Positions 31,964 to 44,171 of a DNA stretch of 64,000 nt are shown piece after piece. The notes beneath the pieces were generated by a model, which was given only the letters and a program-made list of their open reading frames with translations, did not search any database and was not told the DNA's origin. The stretch lies in contig MU006218.1 in assembly GCA_010093685.1 (NCBI GenBank), positions 1,547,637 through 1,611,636 of the forward strand. The letters run 5' to 3'. This DNA is from Ophiobolus disseminans. Taxonomy: Eukaryota > Ascomycota > Dothideomycetes > Pleosporales > Phaeosphaeriaceae. The translations under genes were made by a program, and so were the position numbers. Each line of letters opens with the position of its first letter. Position 1 is the stretch's first letter.

Positions 31964-34008
31964 CTATCCGTTTGCGTGTTGCTGAATAAAGTTGTGGAGT
32001 TGTTTGAGATTGTCGGTTGGAGTACTCTTCATGTACTGGGTTTGCGTGTCACCAGATTGCGCGAGTTCAAGAATCTTTACCGCGAGCCACCATAGCTCAA
32101 GCCCATATTTTTCGAATCCAATGGGTCGCTTCCTGCTCGATACCGCTCTGGTTTGCACCAAATGCCACAGACCTTTCCATCGGCTTGTGGCGCGAAGAAG
32201 GACCTGATGAGTCGATGGTGTAAGAAGACCACTGCGTGACACGAAGATGAGGGAATGAATGGCTGCATGGTGTTAGCTCGTTAAAGAATGTCGAAAGATA
32301 GATAACTACCAAATATAAGAGTGACTAGAAACTCTGACCCTACCGAGACCCATGTGGAAGGTACAAGCCCAACCCAATCTTCTTCGTGCAAGAAAATTGA
32401 CGTCAAGTCCTTCAAGCTTCGAGCATGCGGTGGAGTGGGAGCTAACGCAGTTGCCAAATCCAGAAATACGGCAGAGGTTGAGGCTTCAAATATCGCGTCT
32501 GCACTTGGCATCTCCCCGCACATCTCGGTAATAGTAATTTGAGGTGGGCTTTTGAAGAGCAGGGTAAGCATGCAGTCGGTAACAAACACCCTGTGAGCCA
32601 ATCTTTGGAGAATTAGATCTGTCTATTCTCGCGAGCTTGTGAAACGTACCTAATCTTGACTTCGTCAATGATGTATTGCTCCCAGTCGGCGGGTCCATGG
32701 TAAGCGGTACGAACAAATCCAAATAAGTCTAGACGCCTCATCGAAGCGACTATTGCAGGAAAGCGATGTACTCGAATTCTAAGCCTAACCTCCTCGTGGT
32801 TGGAGTTCATTTGCAATGCGTGAATGAGAAAAGCCGCTTGAACTAGCTGAAGGCTCTCGTAGCTCGGAAGGTTGTTGCATATGCTTGCTGCATGAAGCAA
32901 CCCGAACACATATTCTTCAGTGAGGTCGAAAAAGTACCGTGCGGACAAGGCATGGTCCTGGGGCGTACAGAAAATCGTTCCAAGGAGCGAGATCGCAAGC
33001 ATCAAGGGTAGAGATACTTCGTCGATATTGAAGGATGGTTGATGAATAAGCAGGGCATGCGGGTTGAAGAAAGTAAAGAACGCAGAAACATACTCGACAA
33101 TGTTGTTAACCGTGAATACGGTTTTAGCCATGTCCATGAAAGTTTGGTCCGTCGGACAGGCCATCGTATCAGAATTTGGCTTGTACTGAGCTTCTAGAAG
33201 GCTAATGATAGCCTCTACTCGGCGCTGAGGTAGTTGTGACGAAGCGGGGACGATCAGTGTTGGCGTCGGTCCAGTCAACACCGTGCTTTGTTCCCCGCAT
33301 ATGTCCAAAAACACACCAGAGAATAGATCATCTATGCATTCGTCATACAGGTTATTAGTAGGTCTGGGGAGAGTGGTAGAAAGTTCTTCGGCAGGCTCAG
33401 CGTGTGCTTCTGAGAGGGCGAATGCGTCCGACACCGATTCGAGAACCGGATCGGTGTAGTTCCTCAAGAACGTAATTGGAACATGGGTTGGATTTAAGTT
33501 ATTATCATTTGAGGATCTTAGGTACTGTTAGTCACCCAAACTTCAGACTGGAAAGCTCGCACATCAAGTACCTGGTAACTCACGCATAAGAGCATTCCAA
33601 CTGGTGAGAAGAACACCGCTTGCAAGGTCGACCTTTGTCGCATTGCAGCTTCTTAGACTGGCAATTGTGGCATGCGTGGGGCTTTCTGCCTGGTTTCAAT
33701 GCAGGGATTAAATCGTTGTCTTCTTTTCTGGTACAGGTTTTGAAATGGCGCCGAAGAGCGTCGCTACCTTGTAGATCAGTATGTACTCGTTGCTTCTGGG
33801 AATCCGGATGAGCTTACTGTCGAAGGAATTCACGGCAGCAAAAAGTGCACTGATGTGTTGTGTCTTTCGTGTCTGATAGGAGTCAGGTCGTCAGGATGTG
33901 TGATGGAGCAATAAACGCACGACTTTTTTCGTGTCGTCGCAGATGATTAAGATTTTTGAAGGGCTTCTTGCATGTCGAACATCGATGCTGCGGAACCAAA
34001 ATATGCAT
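31964..34008 (-). CDS. C2H2 + Zn2Cys6 transcription factor with fungal TF domain (A)
   Basis: Six exons join in phase: 34008-33924, 33872-33818, 33763-33584, 33516-32650, 32602-32310 and 32262-31964, giving 592 aa with no lesions. Residues 10-26 hold one C2H2 finger (CSTCKKPF...HLRRH) and residues 37-57 a second (CTFCCREFLRHDALRRH). The Zn2Cys6 cluster is at 78-104 (CHNCQSKKLQCDKGRPCKRC and a final Cys). A fungal-specific transcription factor (MHR) region follows, with FFNPHALLIHQPSFN, LAISLLGTIF, LVQAAFLIHALQM and, after intron 4, LAHRVFVTDCMLTLLFKSPP; the last exon ends the MHR with FEKYGLELWWLAVKI. This is a nuclear regulator. Its start is 202 bp from the divergent PSST-like gene, and it lies inside the F-box-like array. 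Confidence 0.88.
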
Positions 34009-34210
34009 CGCGTCCCTGAGCTACTTGGGTATGGTTGCGACACCGATGTTGGAATAATGTTGTGTGGGCTTTCCCCGAAAGTGGGCTTTCTCCGAAATTC
34101 AAAATGACACTATTGACCAAATAGGATACCCACGTGACTACGGATACCTCTTTTGCTAATCTTCAATGGTGGTTTCTAGACGCAGAAGATATTTACAATG
34201 TTCTGTGAAG

Positions 34211-35010
34211 ATGATTGGATTGCAGAACGTGTTTGAGCGTAGCATCTACCATGGTGAGTATAAGAACTTGTCTCCACGTACACGCTGATCCAACATCAGG
34301 ATGTACTCGCCGGAACATCCTTCGTCTTTACATATCTTCTTTTTCTAGGACGAACGTATCCATCAATCAGACACGAAACCAATCCTCGTCTCGGTTCAAG
34401 CAAAACTCCGATCTACCATCAACGATACGCAAGAGTACCAGTGTCGTTGAGCACGTCCTGTGTGTATTCAATCGGAGGACTTTTAACATCGCTGCTCACA
34501 TGTATAGCACTACCTCCGATCAGATCGTCAATTGGGCACGTCAAGGATCCCTCTGGCCCCTGAGTTTCGGCCTAGCCTGTTGCGCAATTGAGATGATGCA
34601 CCTCTCCATGCCTCGCTACGACCAAGACCGCCTTGGAATAATCTTCCGCGCTTCACCACGACAAGCTGACGTGATGATCGTTGCGGGAACTGTAACAAAT
34701 AAGATAGGTAAGCCGTCGCGTGAGATTCGGACGTTACCAAGGACTAACACCGCCGGTAGCCTCCGCGGTGCGGCTTTGCTACGACCAAATGCCCGAGCCA
34801 AGATGGGTAATTAGTATGGGAAGCTGTGCAAATGGCGGGGGCTATTATCATTATAGCTATAGCGTGGTGAGGGGCGTCGATAGGATCATTCCGGTGGACA
34901 TATATGTCCCAGGCTGTCCGCCCACGGCTGAAGCGTTGTTGTATGGCATCTTTCAGCTGCAGAAGAAGATGAGACGAACGAAGATAACGCGGATATGGTA
35001 CAGGAAATAG
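34211..35010 (+). CDS. Diverged PSST/NuoB-like complex I subunit
   Basis: Exons 34211-34253, 34300-34707 and 34760-35010 join in phase (introns 46 and 52 nt) to 233 aa. PSST is the matrix-arm subunit of NADH:ubiquinone oxidoreductase that binds Fe-S cluster N2 and lines the quinone site. The four cluster ligands are present: the Cys pair in FGLACCAIEMMH, Cys in ISMGSCANGGGYYHYSYSVV and Cys in DIYVPGCPPTAEALLYG. The N-terminal 90 residues are basic and Ser/Asn-rich, suitable as a mitochondrial presequence. From memory of the family, some normally fixed positions differ: TVTNKIASAVRLCYDQMPEP (usually MAPALR) and VVRGVDRI (usually RGCDRI). I infer an extra, diverged copy, but it could be the only one in the genome. 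Confidence 0.85.
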
Positions 35011-35185
35011 AATGACCTTGCTGTGTGGCATGTCGGGACGACGTAAGCATATGTCCATACTTATATCCCCTGATGTCCTGTTCCCATCATCGACTTGTTC
35101 GTCTTATCATCTATGCCTGACCACTACAAACATTGCGCTTGACGAACCACCCGCCTCAGTGTTTAACGCCCATTCAACCATGTGT

Positions 35186-36125
35186 TCAGTCTGAACCAGC
35201 GTCTACGACGGTTTCAAAGTGGTTCGGTCCATCTCCCATTCCTTTCTCCAACCGATGGATCGTGTTCCAAACTTTGGGTGACCGTGGGTCCGCAAACGTA
35301 TACGCGATGCTACCATCGAGGTCCCCACTCTTTGCCGCTTTCCCCCACTTTTCTGCTGAGCTTGCGGGCGAGATCATCGAGCTTAATCGTAAGTCCACAT
35401 GCTTCAAGGCAGGGAAGCGCTTGCGGAAGCCGGGTCGATCGCCTAGGAGGTAATTGTGGAGGTAGTACAGAGTAGGAGCAATAGAGGTAATGGCTTGAAG
35501 CTGAGCCGGCTTCCGGAGTTGCGACCAAACGTCCATAGTGCTGTACCCACCTCTTGTGGAGTATTTGCCACCGGTTGTCTTCGTGAGGTATCCGACGAAC
35601 TTAAAGTGGTTGAGCACGTACGGAAGAAGCGCCGTCTCCATGTACAGCTGACGACATACGCGAGGTAGACAGAGGTTCGGAAGTTGATCCCCATCTTCAG
35701 CAGACCTGTACTCTGTGTCCTTGGGCAATATCGTCGTCAGGATTCGATTTTTCTCGAAAACATGCCGGGCGTGCTTGCTGCCGTCGTTGAAAGTGATTGT
35801 CTTAAACTCGGAGGTTTGGTTTGAAGCCATGATATAAATGTCATATCCTCCCATGACATAACCAAAGATCTTATTTCGGATCTCAGCAGGTAATGCGAGT
35901 AGCGGGGAGGTGATGGAATTGGTCTTGGTGCTAGAGACAGTCAGTGTCGGGTGTGTGGTGACACCAGAGGAAGAAAACTTGCATGCTCATGTAACGAGCA
36001 GGCGCCTTCAGATTGAGTAGGCCGTTCCGATATTTCTTGAAGGTCCATGGCTTCTCGACCTTGTGGGGGCCTTTGACCGGCTTCGACCTGGCTGCCGGTG
36101 CAGTGATGTGCTTCTTTGGTGCCAT
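35186..36125 (-). CDS. F-box-like/2EXR-like family protein, copy 9
   Basis: Exons 36125-35983 and 35930-35186 flank a 52-nt intron with a GC donor (GCAAGT), an ACTGAC branch and CTCTAG; product 295 aa. Exon 1 is basic (MAPKKHITAPAARSKPVKGP) and has the shared 'KYRNGLLN...ARYMSM' ending before AT. Exon 2 begins TKTNSITSPLLALPAEIRNK, IFGYVMGGYDIYIM. The second block is VCRQLYMETALLPYVLNHF. It continues with FRKRFPALKHVDLRL. Apparently intact. Exon 1 resembles those of copies 7 and 10, so these three form a subgroup. Confidence 0.7.
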
Positions 36126-36536
36126 CGTGGGAGTGAGGTGGGAACGAGTGCTACGGGGTTGAGGACTTGAGCGTTGTGGTGTTAAGGCAGTGTGTTCACG
36201 TGAGAGAAAAGAAGTGCGCAGGTGGGGTTCAAAGATAAAGACGCGCTAGTGGTAAAAGAGGAAGTCGCAGGTGAGCGTACACGCGTGCTTTCCTTGCAAA
36301 TGATGCAGCAACACTAAGGCCGCATCTCGACGCGTAAAACTTTATTGTGTGGTCTAGACACCTGCGCAGTGGAGAAGTAGCACGCCAGCATACTCGAGTG
36401 TGATGACGCGATAGAACCACCGAAGCATGCACATCACAGTTTGCTATGTTGATTCACCAACCCACGCACCCAGACTTCCTGCATTCAAACCCAAAAGCAG
36501 ACCCATCATTATGCAATGACCATCATCAACAGCTCT

Positions 36537-37362
36537 TCAGCAACGAACGATAGCGCCTGCCACACCGTAATGCCATTCCACCACGAGGCGCTTTCCCTCT
36601 TTCTCGTGAATGAACGCCACAGTTCTCTGCTTTGCCAAAATGACGTCTTTCTCTCCATAACGGCGCTCAAAGAACGGTATATGCTCATCGACTCCGATCC
36701 GGGCGATATTCGGGAATTTCTCGCAGAAAGTCCTGCGGAATCCATGGCGGTAAACGTGCATGTAGTCGTATGGAACGTTCACTGAGGTTACAAGCTCCCT
36801 CTGCCCAAGTGGACGTGCCTTCACCCAACGATCGAATGTCTTGCGGCTGTCGAAACTGAATGTGTTCAGTGTGTAGGTGAAAGCTGCTGACTCGACGTAG
36901 ATTTGGCGGCATACTTCCGGTAGATGGAACGTTGGGCGAAGGAAGATCCTTGGAAAACGGCTCGCGGGATGTAGAGGGCGCACATCCAGAGTGTGCCCGA
37001 TTGGCCAAGATCTTTTGCAGCTGCGAAGGCCGATGTTGACGTTGTGATAGCCTAGAGTGTACATCCAGATCTTGTTGCGAATCTCGCCGGGGAGGCGTAG
37101 AAGTGGTGAAACGTTGGAGTTGCGTTTTGCACTATAGCGTCCATTAGTACTTCAAAGCAAGACTCGAATTTCAGAAGCCATACATGCTCATCAATGAGGA
37201 CCGAACAGGAATGGATGCGTTGAGGAGGCCATTGCGGTATTTCAATCCGGACTTGGATGTATCCTGGGTTTTGGATTTTGACTTTTGGATTTTGGTGTTT
37301 GCTCCGCTGAAGATATAGCTGCTAAGTAGCTTTGACCTGCTGGTTGGCTTCTGAGGCGCCAT
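36537..37362 (-). CDS. F-box-like/2EXR-like family protein, copy 10
   Basis: Exons 37362-37184 and 37131-36537 flank a 52-nt intron (GTATGG, TACTAATG branch, CTATAG); product 257 aa. Exon 1 is Lys/Ser-rich (MAPQKPTSRSKLLSSYIF) with 'LKYRNGLLNASIPVR' and ends LMSM plus... the AT of the split codon. Exon 2 begins AKRNSNVSPLLRLPGEIRNK, IWMYTLGYHNVNIGL. The second block is VCRQIYVESAAFTYTLNTFS. The C-terminal part has FCEKFPNIARIGVDE. Intact. It is the outermost minus-strand copy. Confidence 0.7.
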
Positions 37363-38508
37363 GTCGAATAGTTGAACACTTCGTAGCGCTTGAAGCGAGA
37401 GACTTTTCGGGCAGAGTGGGACGTTAGGTACAAAATGAAGAAGAAGAAGAAGAAGAAGGGTGAAGCCATCTTTTAGAGAGCGTCAAATCTCAACGCGATG
37501 AGCGATGAACCTGGTGATGAGGACTGGTGAACGTGAAGTGTGACTTGGGGGTGAGATCGATTAGTGAGAAATGCCACAAAGGTACGCCGCTGCTGAACTG
37601 CATCGCTTGAGTAAATGCCCGCATCAGACGTTGAAGACGCTTAGTTTACTGCTGGCTGTGCATGGGTCTAAGCGTGAGTCCTTGAACCGCCACCGGTGCA
37701 CTGCGAGTGTCGCGTTTTGTTTACGAGGAAACTGTGGTGTGGAGAGGACAGCTCATGATTGCAACATAAAGTGATGCCCGCACGTTGCTTATGATTCGAG
37801 ACGCCTTGGTGAGAGCGAAGAGCGGTGGGATTGGAGGACAATTGGTAGGGCACAGTAGCCAGAGCCACGATGCACCGTATGTGTGTAAGACATATAGGTG
37901 AGCGAGCTCGAAAAGTTGTGCGTCGGGAGGCCAAAAAAGCCTCCTTTCGCTTGAACGCGTGTCCTGCGCATTCCTTGTCACACTAAGACCTTTTCGCTTG
38001 GACAGGATGGCGGACTCGATTCTTCTCGGTCCCGTCTATCAACGTCGGCGACATCTACGCATCTCAAGAAACAAGTCAATGCACTTCGTACGCTTCCGAT
38101 GCATTCGCCCGGTGAGGTTGAGTGCCACCAAGGCGCAACCATACGCTCCCATTAGCCGTCTGCACCTGAGGAGTAGCAATGTACCCCTCAAACCTCACCG
38201 GTTCCCCACAGCCTCGATGCGCGCGCGACGCGGCAAGATGCAACGAAAGGGGAACTTTGTGTGGACGCACGGGTGACGTGGCGTACTCTGGCCCCCAGAT
38301 GCAGCTTCAGCTCCGCCTCGATGCAGAGCCGCAGAAAAGTCAGGAGGCCCGCCTACATGCTCGCCCCAGCCCATCCCAAACCGAACGTCTCAGCATTTGA
38401 CAACACACCCTGTCTTGAGGAACTGTTCTGACACTGCTCTCGTCTCCATTGATTGGTCGTCGTGGTTACCTGAAGCCAGATTGAGGGTGCCGCCCGAAGC
38501 CGGTGCCG
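37363..38508. other. Intergenic with an (AAG)n microsatellite
   Basis: No gene is supported in this 1.1 kb. Seven AAG triplets lie at 37438-37458, just upstream of copy 10. The small minus frames at 37668-37981 overlap in several frames and look like chance. Confidence 0.4.
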
Positions 38509-40342
38509 ATGGCTAGCAACCGCAATCTGGTCGCGATGCGACCTATGAACGGATCTTCTTCGCACAGCAAATCATCTGCCTCAGCGACCGCAAGAGATGC
38601 AGCCCCAAGTCCTGGGCCACCCCCGGATGAGAATGTTATCGGGTCATGGCTATGTGATGCAGGTAGATATGGCAAACTCCTAGCTCTATTCCTTGCTTAT
38701 ATCCGACGTTAGGCCCGTACCAAAGGTATATCGAAGCTCTGAGTGGATCCAATCCCGGTTTGAAGAAGGCGGATCCAAACAACAAGACAGGGCCTCTCAA
38801 AAAGGGAAATGCAGTCGTCGTATTGCTTGATTCACCCTCGACTGGGCAGCCCGACTACACCCATGAAGAGAGGTTCGTTTCAGCATCGCAGCTTCGGAAG
38901 CACTTCGACGGAACGCCACATGATCACAATCGTCGACGCATCTATCTGATGGAGGGTTTGGCGCCAGACTACGTTGCAGCCATTGGAGGGCATTTCTTCA
39001 TGGAGCCGACGTTCTTTCAGCGTCAAGAAAGAACCTGCGTGTGGAGCAACGACTTTACGCCGGTCAGCGATGCATTGGCGCAGCCAAGTCTACTAAACCC
39101 CAAACGAAGCTTCCATCTTCAGTACTGCGAGCTAAGGCAATTCAACAAGGCCCTTGAGAATCGATATTATTTTTGCGAGCGGACTAGAAGGCATGTGGGT
39201 ATGACTGCACCGCGGCACAAGGAGGAAAGTACCACAGGTATATTGAGGCGGAAGATTAGTTGGTGGTGTCGTGAAACTGGCAAAGGAGGCTGGGATGGTA
39301 TGCAGAATGTCCGTTATCGTTCGTTCAAGCTAACATTAATGTAGTTGTCGTCCTCTGCGACCCTCAGCTCCTCCATCTCGCCCCGGATCCTATGGAAGTT
39401 GTTAACGGGCAGCTCCGACCAATCGATGGCGTCCGCGACACCCTCAAGAACAACCCCTTTCAGGATGGCTACGTGCAGTTTATACCGCCTAAAACTTTCG
39501 ACTCTCCTCCTCCTGCATCGGCTCTTGACCATATGCTGGACAATATTCAGAACATGGCGCATCCACACACTTCCATGCTCGAAGATCTCCTCTACTACTA
39601 CAAACGCCACTCCAATCTACTCACGCCAAAAGAATGGGGGGCACCGGAGAAGTCAGCCATCTTTCTCCAGAAAATTGTTGCCGCTCACTACCTACAACTA
39701 GTAGACTATATCAAAGTCATGCTACCGTCCCTCGAGCTGAAACTAACGACAGCGTGGGTTGAGGAGCAGGATCAATGGAAAAGCTTGCAGACGATTTCTC
39801 GCCGGTGCGGCAATTTTCGCGACGACATCGAAGATAACCTGCTGAGCTTGGGATACGCGCTCGACGGCAGAATGGATGCCCCGTTGAAGATGACAACTGA
39901 CAGCTGGAAAGACTGCGAGCGGGACTTACAGTATGTCTACTTCCGCCTGAAGATCCTCAAGGAGCGCGCAGATAACCTCACAACCTCCATGACGGGCCTC
40001 GCATCCATCGCCGGCAATCGCCAGAACCTGGAGGAGGCGAAGCGTGTCAAGCGCCTGAATCTCCTCGCCTTACTCTTCATCCCACTGGCCTATACTAGCA
40101 GCTTGTTCAGCATGCAAGACAACTATGCTCCCAACAAGAAGAATTTCTGGATATATTGGGTGTCTGCAATCGGAGCTGTGGCCTTTACGTCTATCGTCAC
40201 TTTTGTCCTAGACCGCGCGCTCGATGATGAAGCAAACTGGACACTGGCACCGATCAAGTATTTGAAATTCTGGGGGAGTGAGGGGAAACCAGGTCCGGTC
40301 AAAAGGAAGGCAACCGGGCTTTACGATCATGTCAAGCGATGA
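38509..40342 (+). CDS. CorA-like membrane protein
   Basis: Exons 38509-38662, 38713-39297 and 39345-40342 join in phase (introns 50 and 47 nt) and give 578 aa. The N-terminal 50 residues are Ser/Ala-rich. The middle is a large soluble domain with FVSASQLRKHFDG, LRQFNKALENRYYF, and later helices LQYVYFRLKILKERADNL. Two membrane helices sit at the C-terminus, LNLLALLFIPLAYTSSLFSM and FWIYWVSAIGAVAFTSIVTF, the layout of CorA/Mrs2/Alr-type channels. The loop after the first helix reads SMQ, not the GMN that selects Mg2+ in true CorA. This is common in fungal CorA-like proteins of unknown substrate, so ion transport is likely in outline but the ion is not known. Confidence 0.82.
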
Positions 40343-40903
40343 GTACCCTACAGATATCTTTTCGGACACCTTTCCGCATCAGCATCTTTTTGCAAGATTA
40401 ATATTGGCGTTGAAAAGCGATTATCAGCGTCTTGTCACTTACGATGGCATGTATCATTTCTTGGTCCGACAAAGTTTTACAGTGTTGTGAGGATATACAG
40501 GCTTCCCATTAGATTTTTGCAGCACCTGGTGGTGCGTCACTAAACACGAGCTTCTTCGGACACACTCGCTAGGTACTACCCAATCATATTTTATCACCAT
40601 TTTGGCGAGATCCGAGAAGTTTTGAGTATTCAGCTCAGGCCAGGTGGATATTACAGGGAAGTCTAATGCAGCCAGGTTCACGGTAACATCGAGTACGACC
40701 CGAGTTCCGGGTTCGATGGCGGCTGAATGCGGACCCTATAAATTGACGATGCCGATGTGCCAGATTGACTTGGATGAACGGCACGGAAGCTAGAGAACGA
40801 CATTTAGCCTCCTACATACAACCACAAACGAATAATATGCTTCAAACAGACTTTCAGTTCACGCAGCACATGCTTTCGCGACTTCCTCTTTCTTGTTTCC
40901 ACC
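40343..40903. other. Intergenic
   Basis: 560 bp between two + strand genes; nothing recognised. Confidence 0.4.
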
Positions 40904-41885
40904 ATGTATCTCCTCCCCATCGCTCTCGCCCTCTTCGCCACCGCATACGCAGCTCCCAAACCACATATCCACAAGCCTCCACATGCAAACAATACCGCGA
41001 TAAAATGCCCGATAATCTTCGACGGCCGCATCCCACGTAACCTCACCCTCTCGTCCTTCGACTCCGCCACGACATCGCCCTACAATCCCGACTACGTCAA
41101 AGGCGAAAACACAACATGGTCCTCTATCCTCTTATTCCCCAAGTACACAGCCCCGTCTCGCTTCGATGATGTGAAAATCCATAAGCCGCTTGAAGTCACA
41201 ATCGATAATCGCTCCCTATTCCGTGCAGGCCAGAACCTGCAAGTCGGGTTCCGTCGCGCGGGCCTCCTTCTCAAAGACGACGCAAACGATCCTGGCGCCG
41301 ATGCATCAGATGCAGGCATCGTGACGTTTCACTGGAGCGTCAAGCAAGACGCTGCCCGGCCATTGAACCTAAGTCACGAGTACATGAACATATGGCACGA
41401 AAAGGCCGACTACTCGGGCAACCAGTTCAATTTTGTCGGCGGAGTGGTGCTGATTGGCGATGGCGGGACGGGCGTGGATACGAAGATTGAGAAGGAGAAA
41501 TGGAGGGTTCAAAACTACAAGAATGAGTTTGTATTTGAGGTGCCGATTGATTTTGGGCGATGGCAGAACTTTGCGGTGCAGTTGGATTATGTGAGGAAGT
41601 GAGTTCATTAACTTGGAGGTGGAAGAGGGCAGGTTGCTAATGTAAGGCAGTACTATTCAAGTGTTTTACTCTGCGGGTAAAGCACCACTGGAGGCTGTGA
41701 CGGAGGCGCTGCCGAATGAGAATGCGGGTGGTGGACAGTTGCAGATTGGAGTTGCGAAGAAGCCGACTGAGACTAAGACGGTGGTGTTGGACGGGTATCA
41801 TGAGTTGATACCACTGCGCGGAGAAGGGCAGATTTATGGTGGTATTTTCGTGGAGAAGAGTGACGGTGGCTGCATTAGTGTGTAG
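40904..41885 (+). CDS. Secreted GH131-family glucanase
   Basis: Exons 40904-41598 and 41651-41885 flank a 52-nt intron (GTGAGT to AGGCAG) and give 309 aa. A signal peptide is clear (MYLLPIALALFATAYA). Motifs agree with glycoside hydrolase family 131 as I remember it: CPIIFDGRIP, SPYNPDYVKGENTTWS, KPLEVTIDNRSLF, VGFRRAGLLL, the 'LNLSHEYMNIWHEKADYSGN' region, QVFYSAGKAPLEAVT and GQIYGGIFVEKSDGGCISV. The family cuts beta-1,3/1,4/1,6-glucans, acting outside the cell on plant or fungal wall. It ends shortly before the convergent pirin gene. Confidence 0.85.
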
Positions 41886-42149
41886 TTTAGACGACGGCAT
41901 GTTATATACGGAGGAGCTCGTATTTGGTGATGCACCACTAGGTGCTCAAGAATCTGTGTTTTATCCTCTACACCTAAACAGGAAGTTGGTATATTCTTAT
42001 AATACTATAAGCGCTCGTAACGTACTAAGAGCCTTAACCGTGAAGTCATGTGGAGGGTTGAAGTAGAATCTAAGTTGATATTGTGAAATCATATACATGA
42101 AGACGAGGTGCTCAAGACGCAACACTCGCTCAAAAACGCACATATAGAT

Positions 42150-43311
42150 CTAATGAACCATGCTCTTCCCAATCTCACTCTCCCAGTTGTTTGCCCTCTC
42201 GAAACCATTCGAGTGCGTCTGGTAGTCCATCATAGCCTGCATGACCTCGTCTCGACTTGTGACCACGAACGGGCCATATTGTACAATCGGCTGGTCAAGC
42301 GGCAGTCCCGCCACCAGGATAAATCTCGACTCTTTCTCGGCGCCCTCTTCTACTGACGCCTCGATGCTGTCGCCGTCCTTCTCGAACACGACGTTGTGGT
42401 ACTGATCGATCGGCCGCGACTCGCTGCCAGTGGAGAAGATGGTGGTACCGCTGAGCAGGTAGGCGAATGCGTTCCAGCCCTTTGGAAGCGACTGCTTGAC
42501 CTTACCACCGGGCTGAATGGTGAAGTCGAGCAGCCAGACGGGCGTGTATGCCAGCTCCTTCAGACTCTCTATGTTGTAGGCCTTGCCGCTGATGATCTTG
42601 ACAAACACCTTGCCGTCCTCGCTTGTGGCCTCTGGAATCTCTTTGGCGCGCAGGTCGCGGTAGCGGGGCTCACATGACTTGAGCTCCTTGGGCAGGTCGA
42701 CCCACAGCTGCATGCCCACGTTGGGCGACCCGTCTTCGTTCTGGCGGGGCATCTCGGCGTGAACGATGCCGCGTCCGGCCGTCATGAACTGGAGGTCGCC
42801 GGCTTCGATGGTGCCGGCATTGCCCGCAAAGTCTTCGTGGTCGACGGCGCCGGAGAGGAGGTAGGTGATGGTTTCCTGGCCACGGTGGGGGTCTGGCGGT
42901 GTTAGCATGCGCATGCTATGCAGTTGGGATGGAGAACTCACGATCTGGAAATCCGGCGCCGGGTGGGATGGCGAAGTGGTCGAGCATGAGAAAGGGGCTG
43001 AAGTTCCGTAGCTTGGGTGTTCCAACGCTCCTCCTCACTCGCGCACCCGCACCCTCAGACTGCTCAACGGCGAGGAACGACTGGGCAATCTTCCGTGGTG
43101 CTTCAGTGGTTAGGGGCTCGTCCGGGATGACGGGCAAGCCGCGGAACATGGTTGTCGTGTTCGTCATGGTTCGCGTGGTGTTGAAGAAGGTACTCGTAAT
43201 CGGGGTGATATGCTTGGACAGGCTAGTGAGTCTCGAGAGCATGTACTCGTTGTTGTAGACAGCAAGTGCGATTGCAATGGCGGCAAAAAGGATGGAGGAG
43301 AGCGTCTTCAT
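42150..43311 (-). CDS. Pirin family protein
   Basis: Exons 43311-42942 and 42892-42150 flank a 49-nt intron (GTGAGT, GCTAAC branch, CGCCAG); product 370 aa. The bicupin signature is present: FLMLDHFAIPPGAGFPDHPH across the splice, HRGQETITYLLSGAVDHEDF, and GRGIVHAEMP, supplying the His/His/His/Glu metal site; the pirin C-terminal domain follows (FAYLLSGTTIFS). Pirins are iron-binding and act as quercetinase-like oxygenases or regulators. The first 35 residues (MKTLSSILFAAIAIALAVYN) form a hydrophobic helix, so either the protein is targeted to a membrane or mitochondrion, or translation starts at the later ATG in TMTNTTTMFRG. Divergent from the xanthine dioxygenase gene, 1 kb away. Confidence 0.9.
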
Positions 43312-44171
43312 CGATCGTGGCGTATCCCTTTATACCTCTTGACGTGTGAGGCGCGAGAATCTTCTACAAAAGGTCGCGATGTGTTTATGAAGACAGGCAT
43401 AGGGACGATTGGTGGCTTGGTCAGTCTTTAGAAAGCGGCGGATCTGATACCTCCCGCCTAGCGCTGAGCCGCTGCTTTGTCGAGCCTGACCAAGCACTGC
43501 AAATCGGCAATGGAGAAGGCCATTTGCCGGACAGCCAATGAGAGGCTGAGGTAGTCCGCGTGATGACGTAAGTAGCGGCATCCGTTCCGCTGCTTCCAAA
43601 CCTCAATCAATCCACCCAAAATACATCATCATAATTTCCCACTCCGAAGACATCTATATGCACCATCTCACCTGTTGTTGCAGTCTAGTCAAATTCCTAT
43701 GCAATGCTTGCTGTGGTAGGAGATATGGAATTGCCGCTGGTCATGACGACGAGAACGTAAGCAGGAACGATGAACATGAGGAGTTTGACAAGGAGGACAT
43801 TGCAAAAGCCAGAGACTCGAGAGTGTAGGCCCTTCACGGATGTGAGGTACATTCGAGCTAGCATGCGAAAGTGCTGAACTTGGTCCTGGCTATACTCGGC
43901 TAGTTCAAATAATAACTCCCCACAGCGGGCAATACAACTGATCTTCCATATCAGACACTGCAATCGTCGGTACCTAGCGACGTTGTCCTGATGTCGCAGA
44001 GCGCCGATGTTCTTATCACATAGACTCCGCCCCATCGCACTCTCCCGCTCGCCGCGGGCACGAGGTGTTTTAATTGGCTTGGAGTGATATGTCTAGGCAT
44101 GAAATACACAACGGCCACCTCCGACCTCAGCAACATCGGGGCCACAACCAACATTGACCTCCGAGCTTGAA
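43312..44171. other. Divergent intergenic region, pirin / xanthine dioxygenase
   Basis: No gene is supported. The minus frame at 43697-44035 has no domain and no splice partner. Confidence 0.4.

Noticed and set aside
37668..37981. Three overlapping minus frames
   Set aside because: Different frames over the same bases with no motif; I also considered a tRNA near 37690 and could not fold one.
43697..44035. 112-codon minus frame in the pirin/dioxygenase promoter
   Set aside because: No domain and no splice partner; promoter sequence is expected here.
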